A stretch of 64,000 bases of DNA from Sorghum bicolor (taxonomy: Eukaryota > Streptophyta > Magnoliopsida > Poales > Poaceae): positions 12,949,129-13,013,128 of the forward strand of contig NC_012875.2 of the NCBI RefSeq assembly GCF_000003195.3. The letters run 5' to 3'. The notes below the pieces were generated by a model, which was not told the origin of the DNA, ran no database searches, and saw only the letters and a program-made list of their open reading frames with translations. A program made the position numbers and the translations under genes. Position 1 is the first letter of the stretch. Every line of letters starts with the position of its first letter. Positions 23,048 to 36,300 of this stretch are shown here, one piece after another.

Positions 23048-25223
23048 GAAAATGGAGAGTCCCGTTCGGAGGACTTAAACACACCGAACGCCTTGCCAAG
23101 AGGTAAACTTGGTAGTTATCCTTTCCCTTCCAATTATTTCAAATAGTTTACTTAGTTAATTATGTTCATACTGTCCTAAAAAGAAAATAAAAATGTGAAA
23201 AACAGTGAGCCCCATGTGAGTAGACGAGTGGCATAAAACCCATAAGTACATTCACTGTGGTGGCATAAAAATAAAATAAATATTTTTCTACTTTATAAAA
23301 TATAAATATAAAAATAGGGAGTAATATTTAAGGAGTCTCAAGATAATAAAGGCTAGATATTTATGCTAACACTTAATCAGTTCCACAAGCTTTGTTGTCT
23401 ATTTGAGCTCCACAGAATTTAAGAATCAAGAAGACTAGCAGACGGAGGACATTCTAATCGCTGTCAGAATACTGCTGACTTTCAAATACACCTCTGCCAC
23501 CTGCTAGCTACATCAAGAGAAATTACGTCAAAATTCAGCTTGGGGGAGAGCACCCCCATTTATCTTGATAAGTATTTCTATCTATCTTTATACTTATATT
23601 ATATTAGAATATTAAATATACATAACTATGAAAAAACCAAATAAAGATTTTATGCTTATATATATATGTCTTTTGCTTAGTGTGTTTAATAAATAAATAA
23701 AGTGGCTATGCTAATCTGTATCTAAATAAAACTTAAGCATGGATATGATAAATAGTTGCTCTGCCTAATTTGTAAATTTTAAGTTCCCTCTCAAGTTTAG
23801 ATATAACTGTTATAATTTAAAGCTTACCCTAGACCTAAACTTGTGGGATGAAAACTTGATCTGAAGTCTAAGTTGTTAACGGATACGATATGGGAAGGTT
23901 GAGCTGCTGTTTATCTGTTCCTAGAGATGCTAGAATTCTGGAGAATTTTATCTTTAAAAATCTTTAAAATATTGCATGATGAGTTCCTGTATGATGAGAG
24001 TTTAAATTCCTACCAAAGCCATATATACATGCTTGCTAGACTTTGAGCCACACATTTATTATTTACTGCTTATGAGCATTGAGTGTGGTCAAGCTGTGTT
24101 GACCCTTAGGAGCTTGTCATGTGGTTAAATCAAGATTTCACTTGCACGTTCACTCATATATGCTACTTCTACTCCGGAAGTACCATCCACATATATCCAC
24201 CCATTCCATCTCCAGAATCACCCAAAAATATTCTACTACTAATCCGGGAGAGAATAACCACAAATATTTCTGTTTTCCCCTTGTGAAATAAATGCTCAAG
24301 TTATCTTGTTACTACCACTTGCTATATTATCTCAAGAGATGAATGCTCTGAAAAAAAAAGAAGAGAGAAAAAAAGAGAAAAAAAAGATACGAGGAAATAA
24401 AAACGAGCAAGTGCTCGGAACCTCGAAAGAAAAAAAAAAGTGAGACGAGAGGTAAAAATGGACAAGTGTCCGACAGTAGAATTAGGGGTGCAAGATATCC
24501 ACCTGAGAGAAAAGAAAAAGAAGAGCATCTCATTCTCCTCATAAAGTTTCAAAAGCAAGAAAGGTATGTATCCCCTCAAAGAGCAAAGTAGAATTAGACT
24601 TCCACCACCATTGTTTCCACCATTGTTATCACCATCATCACCATACATCATTCATTCGCCACACATGCACATCTTGATTTGGCTTATTGATTTGTTTCTT
24701 TGGATCCATGGTTTGACTATGCAATAAATGTCTTGTAAGTATGTATACTTTATCTCCCACCTATGAGCTCCAGATATTAAAGCCTTATTAGAGTAGAGTG
24801 AGAGAGAGGGCAATATCATTATGCCTCATACCACAAATACTACATATCTTGAGAGAAGGCATATACCATCACTGCCTTGGTAAGGATCCAAAAATACCAC
24901 AAAAGAGAGACCTGAGAGAATCATACAAGGAATTTCTGAGTTTTATTTGAAAATCTGCAAAAACCCCAGAGCTATAGCTGATCAAGAATAAGAGACATGG
25001 CACTTGGCTAGACTGTTCTATCTTTTAACCACTCAAGACAGAAGTGACAGTTACAAGTCCCATGGTGAAGGTAAAGTAAGTAAGTTTTAAGTCTTGACAG
25101 TTTACTCTAACTCAGAGATGAGATCTTATTTAAAAGCATGTGTACCATCAATTTTTAAATATATTGCAACTACTTATGATTCATAGTTGAGTCTATCCTT
25201 GCTCAGGGACGAGCAAGAGGTAA
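23048..25223 (+). other. Non-coding 3' region of Athila-like element
   Basis: 2.2 kb of AT-rich sequence without a supportable gene. It contains an internal polypurine-like AGCTTGGGGGAGAGC at about 23536, similar to the true tract at 25224, and a purine-rich stretch at 24340-24440. In autonomous relatives this space would follow or replace the polymerase region. Confidence 0.7.
24404..24471 (+). repeat. Two short palindromes with AG centre in a purine-rich tract
   Basis: CGAGCAAGTGCTCG (24404-24417) and GGACAAGTGTCC (24460-24471) are both perfect inverted repeats around the dinucleotide AG. They are 42 bp apart and lie within A/G-rich sequence. Function unknown. Confidence 0.6.
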
Positions 25224-25236
25224 GCTTGGGGGAGTT
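25224..25236 (+). other. Polypurine tract of Athila-like element
   Basis: GCTTGGGGGAGTT lies directly before the 3' LTR start TGTTGACGG at 25237. Confidence 0.85.
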
Positions 25237-26892
25237 TGTTGACGGTCCTTAAGTATCAAATTTAATTATCAAATAAATAAAGAAAAGGATCCAAATAAAA
25301 TCAAGATCTAGACTTAGGGTTTTATCTGATAGAATTCCACGAGTTTTGGTGTTTGTCTATTTCTGCAGGGGGTTATCAGGAAATATGAAAGAAAGGCCCA
25401 CATGTCAGGATTACGTAAAGATATTAACGTGCTGTGCAATTATCTTACATCTAGAAGACTCCAGAAGCCACGAGACCGAAGCGGAGGCAAAACGGGGCTA
25501 GAGACAGGGCGCCCGCCCTGTCCTACTGGGCGCCCGCCCTGCCCCTGAGGCCAATCAGGACTCTGCTTTGCGGGAGATCTCCACCGACCTAAAGGATGAA
25601 TCTAAATCATACAATCTATGTCGGTTTGATCCAAGGGCCCATATTCACTTGGAGGGACTATAAAACCAGACCCCCTGGCCCCTGGAGGAGAGAGCCTCTC
25701 AACCCTAATTCATTGTTCCATCAAGGGAGAAGAAGCCTCTGATCAAGATTAGAGCCACCACATCAATTAGACAACTAGATTAGCATAGCTACATAGGATT
25801 AGAACTAGAAGGAGTCAATCTTCGATTGGTTTCCGGATCTGTCAGGAGGATTCTTGGTAATTCTCTAATTGTGCTTCTAATTGCTTTCTAATTATCTTTG
25901 TTCTTCAATATTATGAATATGACTTTGTTCTACTTCAATATATTGCTTATGACTTTGCTCTACTTGCTTATATTCAATATTATATTGTTCTTAGTTTATC
26001 ATAGTTATGTACTTGGCTTAGTTAGATTGGATCTATATACATGCTTAGGATCGTATAGCGTTTATCCATCGGATCCATGGGTAAATGATAGATATTGTGT
26101 AGGCGTGGTGCTTATACCGTATTTATCTGCGATTGTACCCAATATGCCAGATCGTGGGGTGGTTCGTGATAGTGATAGCTTCATTGATTCTTATATAGTC
26201 CCCCTCTCGTGTATTGGGCTGGCAGAGCAACATTATTACAGGGGGAGTGGTTGCTATGTTTCTCATATTCCTTGCTAATATCACTATGCATGGGCGTAGT
26301 CTTGTCTCACAATGATTGCTAATTATGCTTGCACTCATTATGATAATGCTAGACTATATAGTTAAGAATAACTTAGGGAATATTCTTGTAGTTCGTTCTA
26401 ATACCATGCTAATGACTTTCTAGAGTATCTAATTGAGGTGCTTATCATATTTATTATGTGGCTAGATCAGATTAGTTATCCTTGTCACTATTATTATTTC
26501 ATATATCTTTTAAGTGACACTTATCCCTGTATGATGAGTTAGATATAATGTTCTCAATTATACATGCAATGATAGATGCTCAATCTCATATTCTATTCTG
26601 TAATCAATAGTGATGATTGCTAATCCCTTCCCAGTGGTAAAAATATAAATAACGATACCTGGAATACTTTCCGGTTAAAATGCTACATCGGTATTAATCT
26701 GTGCGCTTGCAGATCCCATTCATTATTTATTTAGAAGAGCAATTGCATATTTCAATACCGCGTCTCTTATATCATGCTGGGGATGACAACTTGGCTTAAG
26801 TGGTCTGAGGGATAGGTTTGGCATTTTTGGCACCGTTACTAGATTTAGAGAACTTAGTCTACTTTTGGTAATGATGTTAAGAATACCCAACA
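25237..26892 (+). repeat. 3' LTR of Athila-like element
   Basis: 1656 bp, matching 18589-20243, with a TATA box at 25659-25665 and the GC blocks at 25507-25539. It ends ACCCAACA before the mutated TSD CCGCA. Confidence 0.95.
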
Positions 26893-27110
26893 CCGCAGTC
26901 GGTCATCCCTGTGTTGAAGCTACCACATCATAGCTAGCTATGAGTTATATTTTCCGTTTGTCGCAGACTTTGATATATTTGTGTTGTAATAACGTTATAT
27001 AAGACACTTGTGATGATACATTTGTAATTTGTCGACTTGTGTGCGTGACTATTCCTGGAGCGCACATGAGATTATTGTACTCAAATTTATCCTTAAATTT
27101 GGGTGTGACA
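26893..27110 (+). repeat. 3' LTR of Tekay element, second part
   Basis: After the 5-bp target duplication it continues the Tekay LTR (CAGTCGGTC...) to GGGTGTGACA. It matches 9480-9693 of the 5' LTR. Confidence 0.95.
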
Positions 27111-29310
27111 AAAACACTCGGCAATGAAAATTTCAAATCGAATTTTGAAGCCCTAAACGAATTCAAATCAAAAAGTATTTAACTACAAAGTTGTATAACT
27201 TCTCAAGATCTAAAATATTTATTTTGATCATTTCTTTATTTGACAAAGCCAAAATAAATTTATTTACAAATTTTACATCTCTCTCTTATAGTATATGAAA
27301 ATACAAGACAGATATATAAGATTTTAGAAAAATATTAGAATCGCCATGTCGGATGAACATATGTCAAAATAACCAAAATAAACTCTGTAGATCTTGAGAT
27401 GTTATGAAATTTTGTATTTGGCAACTTTTTTATTTGAGTTCATCTTGTCATGCAAAACCGCGTTTTTAATTGAAAATTTTAAATTTTCATTTTTTTAAAC
27501 AACCTCGGATGGAAAAACTCTCTAAATAAACTTTCTAGATCTCAAAAAGTTATGAAACTTTGTAGTTGATAACTTTTTGTTTTGAAATCATCTTGTCATG
27601 CAAAAACTACATTTGAATTTCTTAAATTCGAAAATTCTTTGCCGAGTGTTTTTCTTTGACACTCGGCAAAGACCTTCTTTGCCGAGTGTCAAAAATAAAA
27701 CATCGGCAAAGACAATTTCAAATCGAATTTTGAAGCCCTAAATAAATTCAAATCAAAAAGTATTTAACTACAAAGTTGTGTAACTTCTCAAGATCTACAA
27801 TATTTATTTTGCTCATTTCTTTATTTGACAAAGCCAAAACAAATTTATTTACAAATTTTACATCTCTGTTATAGTATATGAAACTACAAGACAGATATAT
27901 AAGATTTTAGAAAAATATTAGAATCACCATGTCGGATGAATATATGACACAATAACCAAAATAAACTCTATAGATCTTGAGATGTTATGAAAGTTTGTAT
28001 TTGGCAACTTTTTTATTTGAGTTCATCTTGTCATGCAAAACCGCGTTTTTAATTGAAAGTTTTAAATTTTGATTTTTTTAAACTACCTCGTTTGGAAAAA
28101 CTCTCTAAATAAACTTTTTAGATCTCAAAAAGTTATGAAACTTTATAGTTGATAACTTTTTGTTTTCAAATCATCTTTCATGCAAAAACAACCTTTGAAT
28201 TTCTTAAATTTGAAAATTCTTTGCCGAGTGTTTTTCTTTGACACTCGGCAAAGACCTTCTATCCCGAGTGTCAAAAATGAAACACTCGGCAAAGTAAATT
28301 TTAAATCGAATTTTGAAGCCCTAAACGAATTCAAATCAAAAAGTTTTTAACTACAAAGTTGTATAACTTCTCAAGATCTACAACTTTTATTTTGATCATA
28401 TCTTTATTTTACAAAGCCAAAATAAATTTATTTACAAATTTTACATCTCTCTTATAGTATATGAAACTACAAGACAGATATATAAGATTTTAGAAAAATA
28501 TTAGAATTGCCATATCGGATGAACATATGACAAAATAACCAAACTAAACTATGTAGATCTTGAGATGTTATGAAATTTTGTATTTGGAAACTTTTTTATT
28601 TGAGTTCATCTTGTCATGCAAAACCATGTTTTTAATTGAAAATTTTAAAATTTGATTTTTTTAAACTACCTCGGATGGAAAAACTCTCTAAATAAACTTT
28701 GTTGATTTCAAAAAGTTATGAAACTTTGTAGTTGATAACTTTTTGTTTTGAAATCATCTTGTCAGGCAAAAACTACATTTGAATTTTTTAAATTTAAAAA
28801 TTCTTTGCGGAGTGTTTTTCTTTGACACTCGACAAAGACCTTCATTGCCGAGTGTCAAAAATAAAACACTCGGCAAAGAAAATTTCAAATCGAATTTTGA
28901 AGCCCAAAACGAATTCAAATTAAAAAGTTTTTAACTACAAAGTTGTACAACTTCTCAAGATCTACAACATTTATTTTGATCATTTCTTTATTTGACAAAG
29001 CCAAAACAAATTTATTTATAAATTTTACATCTCTCTTATAGTTTATGAAACTACAAGACAGATATATAAGATTTTAGAAAAATATTAGAATCACCATGTC
29101 GGATGAACATATGATAAAATAACCAAAATAAACTCTGTAGATCTTGAGATGTTATGAAATTTTGTATTTCGCAACTTTTTTATTTGAGTTCATCTTGTCA
29201 TGCAAAACCGCGTTTTTAATTGAAAATTTTAAATTTTGATTTTTTCAGACAACCTTGAATGGAAAACTCTCTAAATAATCTTTGTAGATCTCGAAAAGTT
29301 ATGAAACTTT
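27111..29310. repeat. Satellite array, block 2
   Basis: Resumes the unit interrupted at 6856, beginning with the duplicated AAAAC. About 3.7 units follow, with cores near 27659, 28240 and 28825. It stops at gaaacttt where the truncated element begins. Confidence 0.93.
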
Positions 29311-31740
29311 TGGAACACCCTAAATTTTGCTTTTTGAAAATAGAGCTAAAATAATTTATTTTGTATTTCTATGCTCATGAAAATATAGTAAAATGAAATT
29401 TTTTCCTTAAATTAAAATTCATCATAGAGTTTAGCAACGTTGTTGTGCATACATGCTGGTATATATGTTTTATGTGATGTTCGTTTGTTGCTCCTTTGTG
29501 TGTCGAGACTAAGCAAAGTTTTTAAAATTTCGTTTAGTAGAACGATCTTCCTTGCCAAGTACATCTTTATCTTTATCTACAACCAAATTCATTGTTTCTA
29601 ACCTCAAATTTTTATTAGGAGCTTCCTAAAATCTTTTCTTTGTCACTCAAAGCACTTCTTTTAGTTCCTCGTCCATCAAGCAATCTCTACAAACTTTTCG
29701 GGAGTTTTTCCATCTTCTGTTCTCACTTTTCTCTGAGCATGATCTAATTTTTTAGATGCTCCAAACAATCTTATCATGAGCTCCAAAAACATTATTTGGG
29801 TTCTCCATGTTCTATAATATCTCTGAGAATTTTTTCCGAATTTTCAGAGCTTTCAGAGTATTTTTCGTGGCTTAACTACTAATTCTAAACTTTTCTAAGA
29901 ATTATTTTATCAACGAAAATAATTAATTCTGAAAATAATAAATCTCTTCTTATTTTTCTAACGTCAAAGCCCATAATAAATCCTAAAAACCATATATTTA
30001 TTTACTAATGGGCTTTAATAATTAATTAGGCCTTTTAGTAAAGATGAAGGTTGCAAATCAATTAGTACCATATCACTAGTTGACGTGGAGGTGGGGGAGT
30101 TTTTCTCCCTATATATATGTACCAACCCTTAGGCAAATAACACCAAAGCCTCTAATTTGAGAATTCCTAAGGTAGTAAAATAAAATTTTATTTTCTTCTG
30201 TACAACGTGATCGCCATCGTCTCGCCTATACACGACATCTACGAGAGGTCGGCTACTCCGGCGTTGCTGTAGCTCTAAGAAAGCGTCGCTGCCGGTGAAC
30301 CTTCTCCCTGTCCACCAACATAAGCCCCAATCACTTTGTCTTTCAGTTTAGAAAACGCAAACACCTCGGTTTTAGTTTAAAATACGTTTTCACTATTTAC
30401 ATAATTGCCACTGTCTTTCTTTTGGCCATAAAATATTCATCTTAACTCCGTTTTGACTCATTCAAATTGCGTTTGATTCGTATTAATGAGCTCTACATGG
30501 CTGTTTTCTTAGTTTCAAACCTTTTAATTTTGTGATCTTATTTAATTAATTACTTTTCTATATGAAATCTTAGAAAATTCATATCTTCTCCGTTTTAACT
30601 CTGATTTTCATGATCTTTACGTCTATGAAATCGTAGCGATGCGTAGAGTCAATTTATAAACTTTTCATACTGCTTTTATATGGTTGGTGTACTGTTCTAA
30701 TTGTAGTCTTGTTTGCTTCGTGTATGTTGTCTCTGATTGTTTGTGTGATCGATGATCGAGTTTAGACGGTGAGCAGTGCTTCAGTGATCAAGATCAGAGC
30801 CTTGGACAACTAGTAAGATCAGCAAGATCAGCAAGAGCTATTGGATTAAGGCAAGTTTAGCATTTGGATTTTATTTCTGTGACCATGATCCTGTGACTAG
30901 ATTAATGTTAAGTAATAAACGATAAAAATGACTTTTTAGCAACTTGATGATTTATCTGTACGTGATCACCCGGGACAACAGTGCAACCATGAGGGCTATA
31001 ATGGCTCTGGCTTTAGTTAAGTATGAGTAACTTTTCTAGCTCGTTAGTGGTTACCCGTGTGACGCAATTGGGGAATAGCAGACCGTGGATTCCTACGGGT
31101 GAATCACATGGACTGACTAATGAAACCAAGCGGCCCTAACTTGTTAGACGAACCTTTGAAAGACTTCATAGTGATCCCTGCCGACCTCCCTTGGAAGGGG
31201 GTTAAGAGACTAGCTACCTCGGGTGAAAGGGTAAATCATGACTCATGGGTAAAGATGTGCAACCTCTACAGAGGGTTAAAAACTAGTATACTAGCCGAGC
31301 TCACGGTCAGGAGCGGCCTTGGGGACATCTACATTAAGGGTGATGATTCTTGTGTGTTAAATATGCTCATTGTTTATTGTTTAATGCTCTACATTATTTA
31401 TGTCACATTGATCATGAGATTGTGGGATCTATACAATCTAGTTGCTATACTTGTGGAGTTCGACATGGACTCACTCTTGCTATTTCCCCCAAACCACAGA
31501 AGAAGTTTAGGCTTGTAGTCAACCAGTCAGTTAGATCCTGTAGAGAGAAGTTAATACCCGAATTTTGGAGTTGTCTATCCGCTATTTGCTATTAAAGGTT
31601 ATCTCTTTTATACTAAGTACGTTATATATTTATGCATTGGCTTTTGATATTACCCTTTATTTGTAGCTATATGTGAGATTTGCCTTATAAAACTCACATA
31701 TGGTGCATATCTGGTTTTGTCCTTAAAATCGGGTATTACA
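29311..31740 (+). repeat. LTR of truncated Tekay-like element
   Basis: 2430 bp, starting TGGAACACCC and ending GGGTATTACA, followed at once by a primer site. With no second copy in the window, the ends rest on the TG...CA termini, the satellite boundary on the left and the PBS on the right. Confidence 0.8.
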
Positions 31741-31743
31741 AAG

Positions 31744-31755
31744 TGGTATCAGAGC
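31744..31755 (+). other. Primer binding site, initiator tRNA-Met
   Basis: TGGTATCAGAGC, 3 nt after the LTR end. It is the canonical iMet site and has the same spacing as in the Tekay element. Confidence 0.88.
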
Positions 31756-33399
31756 AATGCTGACTGTAGGACGCAAGCCTAGTTAGAAATTGATCGTCAT
31801 AAGGTTTTAAAATTGCTATAAATCCTTGTTCTACAACCCTTGATACTTTTCTCTACACTATATCCTTTCCATTGCTATTTGTCTATACCTTGTTGCTTAT
31901 TTTAAAAGTCCTTGTTCTCACCTTCACACCTTGAGTTGGATGCTTTTAGAACCTTCCCTTATCATCTTCTTGCGTCTTTGAAATATAAGTTTTAGGATCT
32001 TTACCCTTACTATGAAGAGAATGATAGTATAGCAAGTTGAGTGAAGTGTGAACCTTCAATGCTTAATTGGTTGTCATTATTCTTATGCTTGATTTGGATC
32101 TTTGTAATGAGTGCAATGATCTTGTGGGATTCCTCCACAATTTCATTTAGTTCATAGGCCTAAGGTATAAGGATTAATGAAATAAGTAGTTGGGTTTGGC
32201 TATCTCTTGTTGATTTCTGGAGTAGTCTGCAATAATCATGGTGTATCTCAAGTTCCGATCGTGCAAAGTTTGTCCACTTTTTTTGGGAACAACTAGACTT
32301 CAAGATCTTTCTCTGACCGCAAGAATCACCCTCATAGCTATTATGGTTTGGAAGTTACAAAAATCACAAGATGATATAGGAGTGCTGTCAAGAATCTGGA
32401 CCAGTTTTGGTTGCCTATTGTTATAGAGAAATATAGCTATAGAATTTGGAACAGTGATCTATAGAAAAGTTGTAGACAATTTTCTAAGCATTACAACGGT
32501 ATAAACTGGAACCTATTTGGATAAGTAGAACCTGAGATATGATATTTACAATTGGATGTTTCTGTTCTGTTTCCAAATCTGGACAGACCTGGTAATTCCC
32601 AGTTTCAGCTAAATTAACTTCAGAATCTGGGAAAACGTGGTATACGAAAATTGTAGATGATTTCCTAAGCTTTCCAAAACTATAAGGATCATCTCCAGAT
32701 GAGTTAAGTAGCTCGAGATATAACTTCTGGAAGTTACTGCACTTTTGCTAAGACATTGTCAGGATGGATTTTAAGTTTGGCTGTTTTACCTAAGTTTGAA
32801 GACAGAACCTAAGGAGGTTTTCTACATGAAAGTTGCTGGAGATTTCATAAGTTTTCAAACGGTATAAGCCACAACTCAATTGGATTCACAGAATAAGAGT
32901 TATGTCCATTTTACTACGTTGATGTTTTTCATATCGCGAGGAAATTTCAGGATACCTGTTTGCTCCGTTGCACATAAGTTCTTTGGGATGTTAGAAGTTC
33001 TGAATGTTAGTTAACTTATCTGAAAAAGATGCAAGCTACCTTTCTTGTGTCCCCTAAATGACTTTCTTAAGGGGGTAGCTTAATTAAAGAAGTTACAAGG
33101 AGAACAAGTGGTTAATGACTGGAACATCTATAAGTACATCAAGTGCTTGATATGATTGGTTTGTTTCAAGATATCATTCCATTTGGAGTTTGCTAATACC
33201 AATGGAGGTTTATGTCATTACTGATACTCATGGATTAAGAGTTGTGTATGAGGATTAGATGACACCAAAGTTTACAAAGCTGTATGTACAATGTGAGAGT
33301 GAAGCAACTTAACTATGATAAAGGTACCGATAATTGGAACTTAGTGATGAAACTAAGCTTGGATCAAGAGACTCGGTACAACGAATTTAAAAGACTATG
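31756..33399 (+). other. Non-coding leader remnant with diverged internal repeats
   Basis: No supportable coding frame. A phrase of the type TTGTAGA.AATTT..TAAG.TTTCCAA..GTATA recurs near 32469, 32651 and 32831, about 180 bp apart. It also occurs once in the Tekay spacer at 11189. It ends at a deletion junction with satellite near 33400. Confidence 0.6.
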
Positions 33400-36300
33400 A
33401 TGTATAAGATTTTAGAAAAAATATTAGAATCACCATGTGAGATGAACATATGACAAAATAACCAAAATAAACTCTGTAGATCATGAGATGTTATGAAATT
33501 TTGTATTTGGCAACTTTTTTATTTGAGTTCATCTTGTATATGAAACTACAAGACAGATATATAAGATTTTACACTCGGCAAATAAAATTTCAAATTGAAT
33601 TTTGAAGCCCAAAATAAATTCGAATTAAAAAAGTTTTTAACTACAAAGTTGTACAACTTCTCAAGATCTACAACATTTATTTTGATCATTTCTTTATTTG
33701 ACAAAGCCAAAACAAATTTATTTATAAATTTACATCTCTCTCTTATAGTATATGAAACTACAAGACAGATATATAAGATTTTAGAAAAATATTAGAATCA
33801 CCATGTCGGATGAACATATAACAAAATAACCAAAATAAATTTTGTAGATCTTGAGATGTTATGAAATTTTGTATTTGGCAACTTTTTATTTGAGTTCATC
33901 TTCTCATGCAAAACCGCATTTTTAATTGAAAATTTTAAAATTTGATTTTTTGAGACAACCTCGAATGGAAAAACTCTCTAAATAAACTTTGTAGATCTCA
34001 AAAAGTTATGAAACTTTATATTTGAAAACTTTTTGTTTTGAAATCATCTTGTCATAAAAAAACTACATTTGAATTTCTTAAATTTGAAAATTCTGTTTTT
34101 TTTTTGACACTCGGCAAAGACCTTCTTTCCCGAGTGTCAAAAATGAAACACTCGGCAAAGAAAATTTCAAATCGAATTTTGAAGCCCTAAACGAATTCAA
34201 ATCAAAAAGTTTTTAACTACAAAGTTGTATAACTTCTCCAGATCTACAACATTTATTTTGATCATTTATTTATTTGACAAAGCCAAAATAAATTTATTTG
34301 CAAATTTTACATCTCTCTTATAGTATATGAAACTACAAGATAGATATATAAGATTTTAGAAAAATATTAGAATCATCATGTCACATGAACATACGACAAA
34401 ATAACCAAACTCAACTATGTAGATCTTGAGATGTTATGAAATTTTGTATTTGGTAACTTTTTTTATTTGAGTTCATCTTGTCATGCAAAACCGCGTTTTT
34501 TAATTGAAAATTTTAAAATTTGATTTTTTAGACAACCTCGGATGGAAAAAGTCTCTAAATAAACTTTGTAGATCTCAAAAAGTTATGAAACTTTGTAGTT
34601 GATAACTTTTTGTTTTGAAATCATCTTGTCATGCAAAAACTACATTTGAATTTCTTAAATTTGAAAATTCTTTGCCGAGTGTTTTTCTTTGACACTCGGC
34701 GGCCGAGTGTCAAAAATAAAACACTCGCCAAAGAAAATTTCAAATCGAATTTTGAAGCTCTAAAGAAATTCAAATTAAAAATTTTTTAACTACAAAGTTG
34801 TACAACTTCTCAAGATCTACAACATTTATTCTCATCATTTCTTTATTTGACAAAGCCAAAACAAATTTATTTATAAATTTTACATCTCTCTTATAGTATA
34901 TGAAACTACAAGACAGATATATAAGATTTTAGAAAAATATTAGAATCACCATGTCGGATGAACATATGACAAAATAACCAAAATAAACTCTGTATATCTT
35001 GAGATGTTATGAAATTTTGTATTTGCCAACTTTTTTATTTGAGTTCATCTTGTCATGCAAAACCGCGTTTTTAATTGAAAATTTTAAATTTTGATTTTTT
35101 CAAACAACCTCGGATGGAAAAAGTCTCTAAATAAGCTTTGTAGATCTCAAAAAGTTATGAAACTTTGTAGTTGATAACTTTTTGTTTTGAAATCATCTTG
35201 TCATGCAAAAACTACATTTGAATTTCTTAAATTTGAAAATTCTGTTTTTTTACACTCGGCAAAGACCTTCTTTCCCGAGTGTCAAAAATGAAACACTCGG
35301 CAAAGAAAATTTCAAATCGAATTTTGAAGCCCTAAACGAATTCAAATCAAAAAGTTTTTAACTACAAAGTTGTATAACTTCTCAAGATCTACAATATTTA
35401 TTTTGATCATTTCTTTATTTGACAAAGCCAAAACAAATTTATTTATAAATTTTACATCTCTTTTATAGTATATGAAACTACAAGACTGATATATAAGATT
35501 TTAGAAAAATATTAGAATCACCATGTCGGATGAACATATGACAAAATAACCAAACTAAACTCTGTAGATCTTGAGATGTTATGAAATTTTGTATTTTGCA
35601 ACTTTTTTATTTGAGTTCATCTTGTCATGCAAAACCGCGTTTTTAATTGAAAGTTTTAAATTTTGATTTTTTTAAACAACCTCGTTCGGAAAAACTCTCT
35701 AAATAAACTTTGTAGATCTCAAAAAGTTATGAAACTTTATAGTTGATAACTTTTTGTTTTGAAATCACCTTGTCATGCAAAAACTACATCTGAATTTCTT
35801 AAATTTTAAAATTCTTTGCCGAGTGTTTTTCTTTTACACTCGGCAAAGACCTTCTTTCCCGAGTGTCAATAATGAAACACTCGGCAAAGAAAATTTCAAA
35901 TTGAATTTTGAAGCCATAAACGAATTCAAATTAAAAAGTTTTTAACTACAAAGTTGTACAACTTCTCAAGATCTACAACATTTATTTTGATCGTTTCTTT
36001 ATTTGACAAAGTCAAAACAAATTTATTTATAAATTTTACATCTCTCTTATAGTATATGAAACTACAAGACAGATATATAAGATTTTAGAAAAATATTAGA
36101 ATCACCATGTCGGATGAACATATGACAAAATAACCAAAATAAACTCTGTAGATCTTGAGATGTTATGAAATTTTGTATTTGGCAACTTTTTTATTTGAGT
36201 TCATCTTGTCATGCAAAACCGCGTTTTTAATTGAAAATTTTAAATTTTGATTTTTTTAAACAACCTCGGATGGAAAAACTCTCTAAATAAACTTTGTAGA

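Larger units (their letters stand above)
18589..26892 (+). mobile_element. Non-autonomous Athila-like LTR retrotransposon nested in the Tekay 3' LTR
   Basis: 8304 bp with LTRs of 1655 and 1656 bp (TGTTGA...CCCAACA), a tRNA-Asp-type primer site, a gag-protease frame and a polypurine tract. No RT, RNase H or integrase is present; the 2.2 kb between the coding frame and the 3' LTR has no supportable gene. It would depend on enzymes from an autonomous relative. The gag and protease type (ILGRPF box, Athila-like capsid) and the primer site point to the Athila lineage. By eye the LTRs differ at roughly 2% of sites. Confidence 0.9.
6857..27110 (+). mobile_element. Tekay-type Ty3/gypsy chromovirus LTR retrotransposon, interrupted by a nested element
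   Basis: Complete element with LTRs TGTAACACCC...GGGTGTGACA, an initiator-Met-type primer site, an extra 5' open frame, gag, then protease, RT, RNase H, integrase and a C-terminal chromodomain, followed by a polypurine tract. The 5-bp TSD AAAAC is perfect. Its 3' LTR is split at 18588/26893 by an Athila-like element, so about 12 kb belongs to this element. The domain order with integrase after RNase H places it in Ty3/gypsy. The chromodomain places it among chromoviruses; the long (2.8 kb) LTRs and iMet primer suggest Tekay/Del, which is an inference. Many stops and frameshifts mean it can no longer supply its own proteins. Confidence 0.93.
29311..33399 (+). mobile_element. Truncated Tekay-like LTR element (5' LTR, PBS, part of leader)
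   Basis: An LTR at 29311-31740 is followed by an iMet-type primer site and about 1.6 kb of leader. The sequence then changes abruptly back to satellite near 33400. No gag or pol, second LTR or TSD is present, so the rest was deleted. Its LTR shares a diverged block with the Tekay LTR: 30980-31070 resembles 8717-8815, with TGCAACCRTGA, a TGGCTCT phrase and GGTTACCCG. It is therefore a related but distinct family. Confidence 0.82.

Noticed and set aside
33595..33795. Small open frames in the satellite (also 900-1130, 28143-28334, 36338-36529)
   Set aside because: They recur at the same part of the unit, differ by frameshifts between units and look like chance frames in AT-rich repeat DNA.
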